This document shows positions 22,696-34,479 of a stretch of DNA of 64,000 nt, in pieces. Source of the DNA: Euphorbia lathyris (taxonomy: Eukaryota; Streptophyta; Magnoliopsida; Malpighiales; Euphorbiaceae). The notes below the pieces were generated by a model. The model ran no database searches, had not been told where the DNA came from, and worked only from the letters and a program-made list of their open reading frames with translations. Each line of letters opens with the position of its first letter. The first letter of the stretch is position 1. A program made the translations under genes and the position numbers. Where the stretch lies: assembly GCF_963576675.1 (NCBI RefSeq), contig NC_088914.1:19323001-19387000 (forward strand). Direction: 5' to 3'.

Positions 22696-23299
22696 GCCAA
22701 TTCATTTCTTGTAAAAATAAATATATCTCAACGTAAATAATTAAAAAATTACAATTTATAAATACATCATCATAAAAGTTTGAATCTGCATCTTCAATAT
22801 CATAGATCATAATAGGATAACATTAGATCGTGTTTGTAATTGTTTTTAGCACAACGATGAAAAACACATTCCACCGAGAATCAACTTCATAGTTTTTTTC
22901 TTCAATGACTTCATGATCTTTCTTTCACTGAGTCAGATCTATATGATGATTGACAAAACCCTTCTGTTTTTATGAAGGAAACATGATAATACTCATATAT
23001 GAAGATAGAGAATGATCCCTCATAGAAGGAGAAAGAACAAAAAAAACTACAAATAAAATAAAAAAACTACCAAATCTATTATAGTAGACCAATAAAAAAA
23101 TTTATTGAATAAAAAAAAGCAAAAAAAAAAAAAAAAAAACAAAGTAAAGAATAAGTTTATTTTTCGGCTAAAAACAGAAAGAAAACTTCACATCATAAAT
23201 GAAGGATACATAAGTTTTTTTTTTTTTGCGGCTAAATTTAGGTCTCAACTTTCTATTTTTGTTTTTTAATCTTGTAATTTTTACAATTGTATTTATTTT
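22696..23299. other. AT-rich intergenic spacer
   Basis: Nothing coding is supported. There are A-rich runs at about 23095-23140 and a T run near 23215. Confidence 0.6.
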
Positions 23300-24126
23300 A
23301 TTATTAGAATTAATACGAAGGCGGCAGTGGCTGAGAACTTGACAGTATGGTTTCATAATATGATTAGAGCAGCACCGGAACAAATTGTGAAAACATTTTT
23401 GACACACCTCTGGAGCTTATGGCAGGCTAGAAATACCCGTCTTTGGCAGTATGAGATTCGTACAACAGATCAAATAGTGGCTCAAGCTTGCATAGTACTT
23501 AATGATTGGTCAGAAGCAAATGCCTTGAGAAATCGGACTGGTACGGGAGAACAGCAGATCGGAAGTACAGTAGCAGGAAATATTTCATCTGCTGGTTGCA
23601 CGGCTTGGCACCCACCATCAGAAGGATTTCTCTCGTGTTGTGTTGATGCTGCATGTTTTAACACTGATGGTCGTGCAGGGATAGGAGCAGCAGTACGAGA
23701 TGCACATGGGCAGTTTGTAATAGGGAGATGTGCGGGTCTGTTATGTTGTCCGACAACACGAGAATGTGAGGCCAAAGTTCTATTACAAGCTATGCAATGG
23801 CTACAAGTTGATGGAATAAGAAATGTGGTTTTCGAATCTGATGCTAAACAAGTAATTGATGCAATAAATTCTACTTCTTTTGATGATTCTGAATTTGGGG
23901 ATAAAATTATTCAAATACGATCAATTCTAATATCAAATGACTCTTACTCAGTCAAATGGATACGGCGGCAAGCGAATGGGATGGCACATGTGTTAGCACA
24001 GTCTTCTCGTTTATCTACTTGCCCTTATGTTTTTAATTTATTACCGAGTTCTGTTTCTGTTTCATTGTTACAATTTTGCCATGATCTGATGTATTAATGC
24101 ATTATTTTTTTGTTTCAAAAAAAAAT
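23300..24126 (+). pseudogene. 5'-truncated LINE: RNase H-like (RVT_3) domain with poly-A tail
   Basis: An open frame without a convincing start runs to TAA at 24095-24097, about 256 codons (first in-frame ATG at 23360). It encodes the linker after the zf-RVT finger (WSLWQARNTRLW) and a complete RVT_3 RNase H-like domain. The domain shows VDAACFNTDGRAGIGAAVRD, TRECEAKVLLQAMQWL and VFESDAKQVIDAI, so the D, E and D acidic positions are kept. An A run at 24117-24125 follows 20 bp after the stop, as in a LINE 3' end. No RT lies upstream, so the copy was truncated on insertion. The frame has no internal stop, unlike the LINE at 16.2-17.5 kb, so it is younger. Confidence 0.75.
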
Positions 24127-25440
24127 ACTTATTTTACTGTTTGCTGTAGCAAAATTAAAAAAGAAAAGGTAGAAAACAGTTAAGCTTTTCTGTTTAATTG
24201 TCCTCATGTACGAGCTGTTGATGATTGATTATATTTGCTACAGATATGTTCCCTTACCTAAATATGGTCCCTCCCTACGCAATCACCACAGACGTTTCTA
24301 CACTTTATTTATTTTTCAAATAGACGTTACACCCTTTATTTAAGATAAAATTAAGAAAATAATCCAGTATATAATTTACCTGATTTAAAAGTTTGTAACT
24401 AAGAGTCTATGAATTTTGCAGTTAAAGGATACATAAATAAATCTTTTAGTCAAACAGTACTTATGGTTAAGTCAATTTGCAAAGTTAGACATTATATTTT
24501 GAATAATATACAAAATCAATCTTTTTAATTACTCCAAATCATTGCATTTTAGGATAAATAGTCATAACAATTTTAGAAAAATTACTAAGTTTGTAAACTG
24601 CAAAAAACACAGACTTGTTTGTAAACTTTTAAACTAAGAAAATTATTTTTACCAATCAGCCAAACCACAAGATTTATTTTTATATTTTCTGTTTATTTAA
24701 CTTTTTTTTTTGAAAGAACTTCTGTTTATTTAACTAATACTCCAAATCTAAGCGGATCTTAAAAAAACTTAACAGGATTGAAAATAACACTCACTTAACT
24801 TATATTATTATTAACCTCCATTTTATACCTTGCTCTATAATTGTTTGAATATGTTGATGCGTTTGTTTTGATGGTAATGGTAGATAGTATAGATTTACGA
24901 GAAATATATTTTTTATTTTGTTTTTTTATGTATTTTATGTCTTTTTTTTTGTTTTTTAAGTCCCTTTTATCCCTTAGTGGATATTATATTTACTTTAACA
25001 TGTAATTATGTGAGATTTTATTTTTTATATTTTATTTGTTATACTTCTTCTTTTTTCATCTAATGAAATTAGAACATTTTTCTCGAAAGGAAAAAAAATT
25101 GGTGATGGATAGTAATATAATAATAAAATTGCCTTTTCAAAAAAAGAAAATAATAAAATTGCAAAATTAACCTTTAATAAAAATAGAACCTTAATTAGAT
25201 ATTATGGTTTAAATTATTTTTAAATAATATATTATGAAAAGACAAAAACATATTTTATTAAAAAAATCTATTTACTTTTTTTATTTTTCAAATATAATAT
25301 ACATTGTAATTATGAAATAAAAAAAATTTGGAAAATCCAAAATCATACTAACTTGGAAGGTTAAGAAATAAGGAAAATTCTTATGTTTGTAATTCATAAA
25401 ATTGACATCCAATATCCAAAACTTTACCGTGTAAAAATAC
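24127..25440. other. AT-rich intergenic spacer
   Basis: Very AT-rich sequence with many T and A homopolymers. No gene, RNA or clear element boundary could be read. Confidence 0.6.
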
Positions 25441-25454
25441 TTTGATAAAAGCCA

Positions 25455-25597
25455 ATGAGGGTTAGTTCGAGTGTAAGGCATTGGACCTCTGCTTGACAGG
25501 TTTGAGGTTCGATTCTTCACTCCGTTAAAATTTAGTTCTTATTGGTGATAGCCCTACCCTTACCTAAACTTTTATGTTACCAAAAAAAAAAAAAAAA
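25455..25597 (+). mobile_element. tRNA-derived SINE
   Basis: About 140 bp with an A-box-like tagttcgagtgtaagg, a B-box gaggttcgattct 35 bp later, and a 3' run of 16 A residues. The box spacing is that of a RNA polymerase III promoter of tRNA origin. The sequence does not fold as an intact tRNA and continues into a SINE body, so it is not a tRNA gene. Confidence 0.6.
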
Positions 25598-25640
25598 CTT
25601 CGCATCCATTAAAACACTTTGCATTCATACATGAATTTTC

Positions 25641-25860
25641 AGGTAAGGATGGAAGGGGCGGGAATACATTTTCCATCCCTATTTCCCGACTAGTCGGGGA
25701 ATTCCTATTCCCAATGGCGAATACAAAATTTCTCGGTTAGGGGCCGATTTTACATGTGCTTTCACACGTTTCATGGGGATTCTTATCAGGGATTTTCCGT
25801 TCCCATCAAGGCGGCTCACCAACGGAGACGGGGAATCCCCGCCCCATTTACATCCCGCCT
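25641..25860. mobile_element. MITE with GC-rich ends, ~220 bp
   Basis: The ends aggtaaggatggaagggg and the complement of ccccatttacatcccgcct are imperfect inverted repeats rich in G runs. The centre has cgactagtcgggg palindromes. No clean target duplication was found. Confidence 0.45.
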
Positions 25861-26230
25861 CTTATACTTATTTTTTTTTTTTAAAAGTCAACTACCCCTT
25901 ATACTTTGAAAAGTTTTATTTATTCCCTGAATTTGCTTAAAGTGACCAATTAATTCTCTGAAAGGTACTTATTAACCCTCTGATTTTTCTTAAATTGATC
26001 TACTAGTCCCTTGAGTTTGCTTAAAGTGTACACATTTCAACTTTTTTAATATATCTCCTTACTCTGTCACATAGATTTTAGGAGGTTAAATGTTCACTTT
26101 AAAAAAGTATATGGATCAATAAAATATTTTTAAAGTCCAGGGTCAGTTGGCATTTTGGAGCAAATTTGGAGGGCATATGATGAATTACGCATACTTTTAT
26201 AATATCATATAAAACCATTAATCATTGATA
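25861..26230. other. Decayed MULE-type MITE and spacer
   Basis: Phrases such as ccctgaatttgcttaaagtg and the oppositely oriented gtccagggtcagttggcat resemble the terminal repeats of the MITE at 38859-39352. The boundaries are eroded. Confidence 0.35.
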
Positions 26231-26234
26231 CTCA

Positions 26235-26465
26235 CACCATGATTGCGGTGGTTACTCGGATGATCGTAAATCCACTGTATCATTTTGCATCTTTTTAGGA
26301 AAAAGATTGGTCTCTTAGCATACTCGCAAGTAACCTACGATTGCTCGATCTTCTACCGAAAGTGAATATAAAGTCATTGATGTCACGGTTGAATTGCTCC
26401 GGATTCAGTCATTGCTTCATAAATTACGATTTCCAATTCCTAATGTTGATGCTATTTACCTCACT
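26235..26465 (+). pseudogene. Ty1/copia RNase H fragment
   Basis: In two frames the DNA encodes DDRKST-SFCIFLGK and then PTIARSSTESEYK. This is the signature of Copia RNase H, followed by an ELL-IQSLL helix. One frame slip and a TAA separate the two blocks. No LTR or other pol domain is nearby, so this is an isolated fossil. Confidence 0.75.
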
Positions 26466-26585
26466 GTTAATTATGATGTGATAATATTGATATTATTTAC
26501 CTCAATGTTAATTTGATTCAACTAATTAGTTAATTAATTAATGAAACTTACACATATTTATTGTTAACACCAATTATTTCTTATT

Positions 26586-26735
26586 GGTAAAGGCTATGCT
26601 TACTTTGTTTTTTACAAAGTAAGCCTTACTTTGTGTGTTTTCACCATTAGATTAATTTTCTGCTCCATCATCCAATGGTGAAAACACACCAAGTAATGGT
26701 ACTTTGTTAAAAACAAAGTAACCATAGAAGGCACC
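26586..26735. mobile_element. 150-bp MITE with 10-bp target duplication
   Basis: The flanks atttcttatt (26576-26585 and 26736-26745) are identical. The ends carry inverted copies of an actttgtttttt-acaaagta segment, and tgtgttttcaccatt repeats in inverse further in. A remnant of the same family lies at about 17672-17790. Confidence 0.8.
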
Positions 26736-26745
26736 ATTTCTTATT

Positions 26746-27783
26746 AACTTTTATACCCTTCATCCAATCATTAATAAAGGAATAAAAGAAAATCATTAAC
26801 GAAAAATCTTGCATATGTAAATTAAGAAATGATCCAATCCATCATTAAATGTGAATTAGGGAAAACCCAAACCTTAAAAAGAGGCCTGCTCAACGGTTGA
26901 CGTGACATCATTTTGATGGAGGGATCAATATTTATTTTGGTACGATAGAATTTTTCACTATATTAGTATAAATTAGGGCTATAAATGAGCGGAGTTCGAT
27001 ATAAGTTTGATCATGTTTCGATTTATAAACGAGTTAAATTTGAGTACGGAAAAACTCGGGAGAAGACTCGATTATAGGTTCATGAATAAGTTCGATTACA
27101 ATGTTCATAAATAAGACCGTGAATAAACTGTTTCGATTACTTTTTTAATAAAAGTATTTCAAGGGGGAAATGTAAAACAAGAATGTTGTATAAATTTTAG
27201 TTTAACAGGTTTTAAAACTACATAGTTTTGTGTAAATTTCAAATGAATAATTATTCGCGAGTCAAATTCATGAATATAATTAAAGACCTGCATGCGATCT
27301 TACCACGAACAAGTCACAAAAAATTCGAATTCATCAATTTCCTAGAGAGCCGAGCATGAACAAGTCAAATCTCGGCTAAGCTAATCTTCATTGGATTACA
27401 GGCCTATTGCAAATGGAACAAAGGGAAAGATAAAAGTAATTCTTATATTAACCACACAAGTACGAATTATTGAGGATTAAACTTACACTAGTTATGGTTA
27501 TGGTGGTACATTTCAATACAATATACAGATTTTGCCGGTTACCATTTCTGTAAATGATGATTTTCTTTGTCAGTCAAAAACCGACTCTGCGATTCCTCTC
27601 TGTAACAGATTTTCTTCTGATTCTCTTTCCTCCATTTTATTAAAAACGAAAAGCAATTTTTGTCACTCTTGTCGTCTACTTCCGTGTGCTTTCCATTCCT
27701 CCATTCTTTCTCTTTTTTCCCTTTTAGAGCAAAGCTAAAAAAACCAGGAAATAGCGAATATGTTGTTGTGACAGGAGGAGACA
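26746..27783. other. Spacer upstream of the bHLH gene, with a decayed hAT-type MITE
   Basis: 26981-27407 starts tagggctataaatgag and ends with the complement of taggcctgtaat. It contains the gattcgagc/gagccgag words of a common plant hAT-type MITE, but target duplication is not recognisable. The last 250 bp before 27784 are the probable promoter and leader of the bHLH gene. No unambiguous TATA box was found there. Confidence 0.4.
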
Positions 27784-30630
27784 ATGAAAGCATTAGAGAG
27801 AGCTCTGGAATTGCTTAGACCGTTGATTGATTCTAAGAATTGGGATTATTGTGTTGTTTGGAAGTTAGGCGATGATCCTTCAAGGTTTAACTTGCTTATT
27901 GTTACTGCATTTCTAATTTCAGTTTCTTTTCTGGATTTTTTCTCATTGTTTGGATGAAATTTTTGGTAGGTTTATCGAGTGGATGGGTTGCTGCTGCTGC
28001 GGCGGCGGTGGTAAAGTGGAGAAGCAAAGTAGAGTAGAGAATGAATCGTTTCCTCTTTGCAGGGATTTGTATTTTAGGCATAAGATTCGGACTAAAGCTT
28101 GTGAAGCTCTGGCTCGTTTTCCTTCTTTCATACCTTTGTATTCTGAGGGGTACTCTTTTTGCTTTCATCTGTTGAAGTTTTTCAGTTGTTTGTTTGTTTA
28201 TCGGAATCTGATTTTTCTGGTGAAATTGGAAGCAGGATTCATGGAGAGGTGGTGACTTCAAATCAATCAAAGTGGCTTGCACATTCCATTTCACCTGATT
28301 CAAATTCCTACAATGTGAGTTCCAGTTTTCATTTCTTAATCCCATTTGCTTGCTGATTAGAACAAATGATCAAATAAGAAAAGGAATCGCTGCTTTTTTT
28401 CTAATGGTTTTGCAGTTTTGGTTTTTAGTAAATTAGGCAGAGAGAAGAAAACATTCTGTTTCCTGATTTCTTTTATCAGAAACTAGAAATTGTTTCTATG
28501 GCTTAATATATAATTTTACACACCTAAATTTGTTACTTATTGGCGTTTGGCACCCTTAACTTATACTTGGACCTATCATGTACCTACACTTGTTGGACCT
28601 TCGGCATACTTATTTGTTGATTTGGCAGACTTCATGTTTGGCACCCTAAACTTATACTTGGATCTATCATATGCCTTTACCCATATGCCTACACTTGTCA
28701 ATGTTGGACCTTTGGCATACTTATTTACTCATTTGGCAGACTTCAAAGTTGACATGGCACCGCTGAGTCAAACTTTCACCTAAACGCGTTCCACACCAAA
28801 TGAGCAAATAAGGGTGCCGGCCGGAGATCCAAATTTTATTAAGCTTGGGTGTATGAAAGTTCAAATATAAGTTAAATTGACAAGTTTAGGTGTGTAATTA
28901 TATATTAAGCTTTGTTGATGTTGTTTGTTGGTATGATGCGCTTGAGATACATCATGCATTCTGCAAAAGAATGTATTTTAATTTTTACATTATTGACATG
29001 AAGAAATGAATGTGGCAGGAATCTGTTGGAACCAGAGTTTTAATACCAGTACTGGGTGGCCTTATTGAGCTATTTGCTGCAAAACATGTAAGGTTCATAG
29101 CTTCTCGTCTTACCGAATTTGATAGTACGATTAAGGTATCCTCTAATTATCAGTGGAAAAATTGTTCATTTTTTCAGATACCAAAAGATCAGAAGATTAT
29201 AGACTTCATTACAGCTCATTGTAATGTTCTAAAACAAGAGGGTATGGTTGAACACTGCTACTCCAGTCTCAATGAATTTGGTCTTGATCCGTTTCTTGAG
29301 GAGAACTTGCATATATTGCCAGCTCAAAGCCATTTAGTAAGTTTGATTCCTCGAACAGACATTGTTCGCCCATTAAACCAGTCCAACCCAAATTCTAGCC
29401 TTGAAGGAACTTCCTGTTGTTTAGATAGTTCAAATGATCATCCATCTTTGCATTCGCGATCTGGTTACTTTTCACAGAACGGAGTCTTGAAGCATTCAAT
29501 TGAAAAACCCTCTGGCCTAAGAAAATCCGAGAGTAATGACAACAGTTTGAGACATCAAGGAGACCAAGTTCCAGATTGTAAGAACAAAGTTTCAAAAGCT
29601 TCCAACAAGTCTGAATTTCGATCCAAGAATCTTGTTACTGAGAGGAAGAGAAGGAGCAGGATTAATGATGGGATATTCACTTTGCGCTCTCTAGTCCCGA
29701 AGATAACCAAGGTTAGGATAGTTAAATCTGCTTAGCTTCGTTGAAGTTTCCTTATCCTAATATCTATATTTGGATCACTTATATATAACTTTGTATTTGT
29801 TCATTATTAAATAGATGAATAAAGTGGCTACTCTTGGGGATGCAATCAATTATATTCTTGAGTTGGAGGATGAGGTTAAGAATCTAAAGGATGAGCTCAA
29901 AGAAATTGAAGAAGGAGAAGAAGAAGAAGAATTCAGAAAGAGAAACAAAGAACTAACGACTTCAAGGTTGGAAACATCGTTAGAAGACAAAAAACACTTG
30001 CCTTCTAATGAGATCAATCACAATTCCGATAGTTCATGCGAAAAGAAAAAGATTGAGGTATATACTAACCAGAAAAGTCTTACAACTATTTCCTATTTGA
30101 GAAGAAAAAAGGATGAATTAATTAGTTTTGACAATCTTTGTTAGATACTCTAACTAAGATTAGCATTTATTATAACTCAGGAGCAGACAGAAGTAAACCA
30201 GATTGGAAAAAGAGAATTCCTGATCAGGGTCTTATCTGAGCAGAAAAAAGGAGGGTTTGGGAGACTGATAGATCTGATACATTCACTGGGGCTTCAAGTT
30301 GTTAATGTTAATATGACAACATGTAATTGCCAGGTCCAGACCGTTCTCACGGTTGAGGTGAGATTTGTACACTGCATCCTAAATGTTTTTATATGTTTCA
30401 GGTTCCCTGGAATTCAACTAGTTACGTTTCGTTATTTGTCGAAAACTAGCATATGAAACATAAGTTACATGTTTCAGTTCTGCATCTTGCAAAAAACTTG
30501 ACTCATCATTCTCGATCCTCTCTCTTTTTTGTACTAAGCATTTACGAAAATTTGTTTCTTCTGCAAGGCTATTTCGAAGGACATACAACCAAAGAGACTG
30601 AGAGAGTCATTGCTGAAGCTGGGAGGGTAG
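27784..30630 (+). CDS. BHLH90: bHLH transcription factor, bHLH90-like
   Basis: Eight exons give a 481-residue protein: 27784-27884, 27970-28149, 28236-28314, 29019-29087, 29178-29711, 29815-30057, 30181-30357 and 30568-30630. All introns are GT-AG and the phases join. The N-terminus (LLRPLIDSKNWDYCVVWKL, then EWMGCCC) is the bHLH-MYC_N domain of the AMS/bHLH90 type, residues 1 to about 180. The basic region VTERKRRSRIND and the helix-loop-helix cover about 290-341, split between exons 5 and 6; the glutamate and arginines that read E-box DNA are present. An ACT-like dimerisation domain follows at about 408-481. It acts in the nucleus. The target genes cannot be told from sequence. It is convergent with the PERK gene 0.7 kb downstream. 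The name rests on the N-terminal block and on gene order; a related subgroup member is possible. Confidence 0.85.
28501..28910. mobile_element. MITE inside intron 3 of the bHLH gene, 410 bp
   Basis: The ends gcttaatatataatt and tatatattaagc are inverted copies, extended by acacacctaaa-ttgt. The interior contains a tandem duplication of about 95 bp (tggcaccct-aacttatacttgga... at about 28549 and 28640). The flanks are only loosely similar, so the target duplication has eroded. It does not touch the splice sites. Confidence 0.7.
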
Positions 30631-31339
30631 AAAAAGTTCAGACAGCAGAAGGTCCAATATAGGAGCAGATGGTATCTTTAGTCCGGTAAATGAAGACCTA
30701 ACATAGGTAGTGGCATAACATATATTAATCTACTCGAATAGTTGACTACGAAATTCACATTTAACATCTAGTTCTAAACAATGTAAAACTTTTAGTGTTA
30801 CAGAAATTTTAATCATAGTTCCGGTTCAGTTTGGCCTCTTATTGTCCGATATGTAATGACATCGTAATTTGAGAAAAAAGAGTACGCATGTGTAAGAAAA
30901 ACAAAGCAAAAGAAATGATAGCTGATACACCTAATTTTTCTTTTGAGTTCATTTTTTTCTTTACAAATAAGTAGAAGTTTCTCATAAGTAAATCTATGTA
31001 TATGTACCCTAAACTGAATCCTTTTTGCTCTACTATCAATACATTACTTCTGAAGACAGCAACAAGAATATAATAAAAACATAAAATTCTTGAGTAAGTC
31101 TCGTGCATTACGAGCTTGGAACTCAGGTAATCATCTGATCATGGAACTAATAACTCAGTAAGAGTTCAGTGAGAAGTTAAAGGTAATATATATATACAAT
31201 TTGTATCCACACTGATTATGCAGACCATGTAGTAGTTAGAAGTGCAACGGTTCAAGCTCTTTCAGGTATTGGTCTTTTTCGGTGGTGGTGAATATGTTAG
31301 AAAAAAAGTATATTAACAGTGTTTCCATGTCTGCCTTAA
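30631..31339. other. Convergent 3' flank between bHLH and PERK
   Basis: 709 bp between two stop codons on opposite strands. It should hold both 3' untranslated regions and terminators. No gene or element is seen. Confidence 0.7.
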
Positions 31340-34300
31340 TTATCTCTTCCCTCCACCATATCTCATGGCTTGAGTTTCTAACTCTATACTTGTATAATTC
31401 GATAAATCTCCCGAAGTGTACGTGTACTCACCACTTGTTGTTGTTTCTAACTCTGATGTATCAGTACTAAATGCTGTCCTTCTGAAATTCTTAATGTCTT
31501 CATTATACTGACCAGAATCATAGGCAGTGCTATGCCCATACTTCACACCATTTGAGAGATCACTTTCGTCGCAGTCTAATGTTCTCATCACCTGATCATT
31601 GCATTAGGTTTTTTCCATTTAGTTTGATAATTGCTTAATTTGATGAGAAATTGGTTGAAAGAAAATCGAAGTTTGATTTCTCACCTGTACCATCCGGGGC
31701 CTCTTCGGAGCAGAATGGCGAACACATGCAGCTGCTGTCTCAACCATTCTTAAAATTTCGCTCTCCACATAACGGGTTTCAAGCCTAGGATCAACTAATT
31801 CACTAATGTCACCAGTTTCAACAGCATGAAGGAGGTGTGGTCGAGCCTGCCAATAGACAAATGTCAGTTTTACGGTCGAAACTAGAGCGCTTATTGTTGA
31901 AGAAGCAAGGATAACAAAACCTCCACAGAACAGTGAAAAGAAAGGGAATTAATTCAGCATTTCTATTATCTTATATATGATTTCAATAGTTATTCGTACC
32001 CATTCAACCAAACTTTCATCCCCCAAAGGCTGAGTCGGATCAACAGGTTTGCGTCCGGTAAGAAGCTCAAGAAGAACAACTCCAAATGAAAATACATCAG
32101 ACCTGTCAGTCAACTTTCCACTTGATGCATACTCAGGTGCCAGATACCTGTGAATAGACCAAAAATTTTCATTATGGTCCTTTGCTCTCCAAAATTCAAC
32201 ACAAAATTATACGACACTCTTTTATTTTTATGGAACAGGATTCACTGCAATTTCTGCTAGTAGCAGGTTATAGAAAGAGAATAACAGAACCATAAAAGAA
32301 AAATATGAGAATGAAGCTTAGATGCTGCATAGAACAGATACCTACCCAAATGTCCCCATGACTCGCGTTGATACATGGGTCTGAGTCGAATCATTGAGTC
32401 TGGCAAGCCCGAAATCTGCTACCTGAAAAATGCAGTGATTCTCAGATCAAAATGCAGGACTAAAATATTAATACTTAAGGTAGCAAAATATTGAATCGCA
32501 CTGCGAATGCTTGCCTGTGCGTCGAAGTTATCATCCAACAGAATGTTGGCTGACTTAATGTCTCTGTGAATGATTTTCGGGTGACCTACAAACGGATCAA
32601 ATACTAATTAATCACTTATCTGTTTGAGATGTTCATCAAAGAATTAAAATTTCTTCAGAATTTCTAACAAGATAGATGTATTATGTTTCAAGCAAGAAGT
32701 GTCGCATGATTAATGAAAACGTACATGAAAGATTACTTACAATCTTCATGTAAATACGCTAAACCCTTGGCCGAACCAATAGCAATTCTGAGTCTTTTAG
32801 ACCAATCTAAAACTGGCATCTCTTTTGCTGTTTGCACAAATCAACACACAGTTGCATAAGAACATACACAACTGCCACTATATCAGCAGACACAGAAAGA
32901 AAAGGAACAGCTGAATAAGTAAAGTGGAAAATCACCTTACCATGTAAATGATGTTCAAGAGTTTTATTAGGAACAAACTCATAAAGAAGCAAACGTTGAC
33001 GAGCACTGATGCAATATCCAACCAAGGAGACTAAATGGCGATGATGAACACGACTTATAATCTCAACTTCAGCCTTGAATTCACGGTCACCCTGTCCGCT
33101 GCCTGCCTTCAACTGTTTAACAGCAACAGCTTTCCCACATGATAAATTCCCCTTAAAAACACATCCAAACCCTCCTTCTCCTATAATGTTTTGCCTAGCA
33201 AATCCTTTTGTTATTTCCATCACATCATGATAGCTGAAATGGGTCTTAGTGGCGCCTAGAAAATTTGATTCTGAACTCAACAGTTTACTCCCATAGCTAT
33301 CCGGTGAATGATTCTGCGAATCATATGAGTAATTCGGAGGCGCTGGCCCCGAGAAACCTGATACAGCTCCATCTGCACTAGGAATTAAAGATGATTCTGG
33401 CACACATTAAAGAGGGAAAAAGCATCACGAGGTCCCTCTAAATTTTTAACTGAGTTCAATGGTCAGGGCAGGCCTCAATGAGGTTCAATGTATTAAATTG
33501 AAATATCAGAAACTCGTATATGAAAATCGAAAAGATCAGTTCTATGAATATTTTTTTTTCCTGCATTAAAAAGTAATGTTGGAAGAAGGCCTCAAGCAGG
33601 AAGATTTTAGTTACCTGTTTTAACAGTGAAATTCTTTGGTGGCATATAGGCGGAAGAATAGAAATCCTTTCTTTGCTTTCTCTTCCTCACCATAAAAAAG
33701 AGTACCACAACAGCAATTAGTACCACTCCGGCGAGTACACCGCCGATAACTGCATTAGTTGTTGTAGTAGTACTTCCTGCTGCGGTGGTGGTGTTGTTTG
33801 TTGCTGAACCAGAAGATGTGCCAGACGATGATCCATTAGACCCAGATTGGCTTGGTGTAGATTCACTTAAAGGAGTGTCGCTTGAAGTTGATGAAATCGG
33901 AGGAGGAGGGGCTCTAAATTCTGTCGACAGAGGTGGAGAATTTACTGCAACAGAATTAGGCGGTAAAGGAACGAATTGAACAGCTGGCGGTGGTGATATC
34001 GATGTCGAGGGTTGTTGTTGAGCTGGAGGAGATGGAGATGATCCGTCAGTTACAGGCGTCAACGAGTTCTGCGGAGTGGTAATAGCAGGCGGAGCTGTGG
34101 AAGTTGGTGGCGATGGTGAATTTGGTGGCGGAGATGAGGCTGGAGGAGCCTCTGAATTCTCTGCTGGCGGCGGTGAACTAGGAGGATTAGGCGGTGGCGA
34201 TGATGATTTTGGAGTTGAAGGAGGCGGAGAACTTGGCGGAGGTGAAGATGCTTCCGGCGTTGGTGGCGGTGGTGATGAATCACTTTCCTTATCAGGAGAT

Positions 34301-34479
34301 GGAGGGGTTGATATTTCACTCTCAGAAACTCCATCTTCATGAGAAACCGGCGGCGGACTTGCTTGCGCCGGCGGCGGACTTGAGTGTGCCGGTGGTGGCG
34401 ACGAATTATTTGAAGGAGGTGGCGATGCTGGAGGAACTTGATCAGTCGATGAACTCGGCGTCTCCGCCGAGTCTGACAT
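31340..34479 (-). CDS. PERK: Proline-rich extensin-like receptor kinase (PERK11/12/13 clade)
   Basis: Eight exons on the minus strand give 705 residues: 33615-34479, 32941-33396, 32741-32827, 32515-32585, 32346-32422, 32000-32147, 31685-31846 and 31340-31591. Phases join throughout. Residues 1-240 are a cell-wall-facing SPPP/PPP-rich region without a signal peptide, as is usual for PERKs. A membrane segment is at about 243-263, followed by a basic stop-transfer stretch (RKRKQRK). The kinase starts near 342: glycine loop GEGGFG 361-366, K382, HRD D478, DFG D496 and APE 522-524. All catalytic residues are kept, so it should be an active Ser/Thr kinase. Intron 4 uses a GC donor (AG|GCAAG). The tail is Ser/Thr/Tyr-rich. 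Kinase sequence and neighbours favour the PERK11/12/13 clade. Confidence 0.93.

Noticed and set aside
25455..25530. tRNA gene
   Set aside because: A- and B-box-like sequences are present, but no cloverleaf can be formed and an A tail follows, so it is a SINE.
30453..30662. 70-codon frame at the end of the bHLH gene
   Set aside because: It is out of frame with the spliced coding sequence, whose last exon ends at 30630 in a phase that fits the conserved C-terminus.
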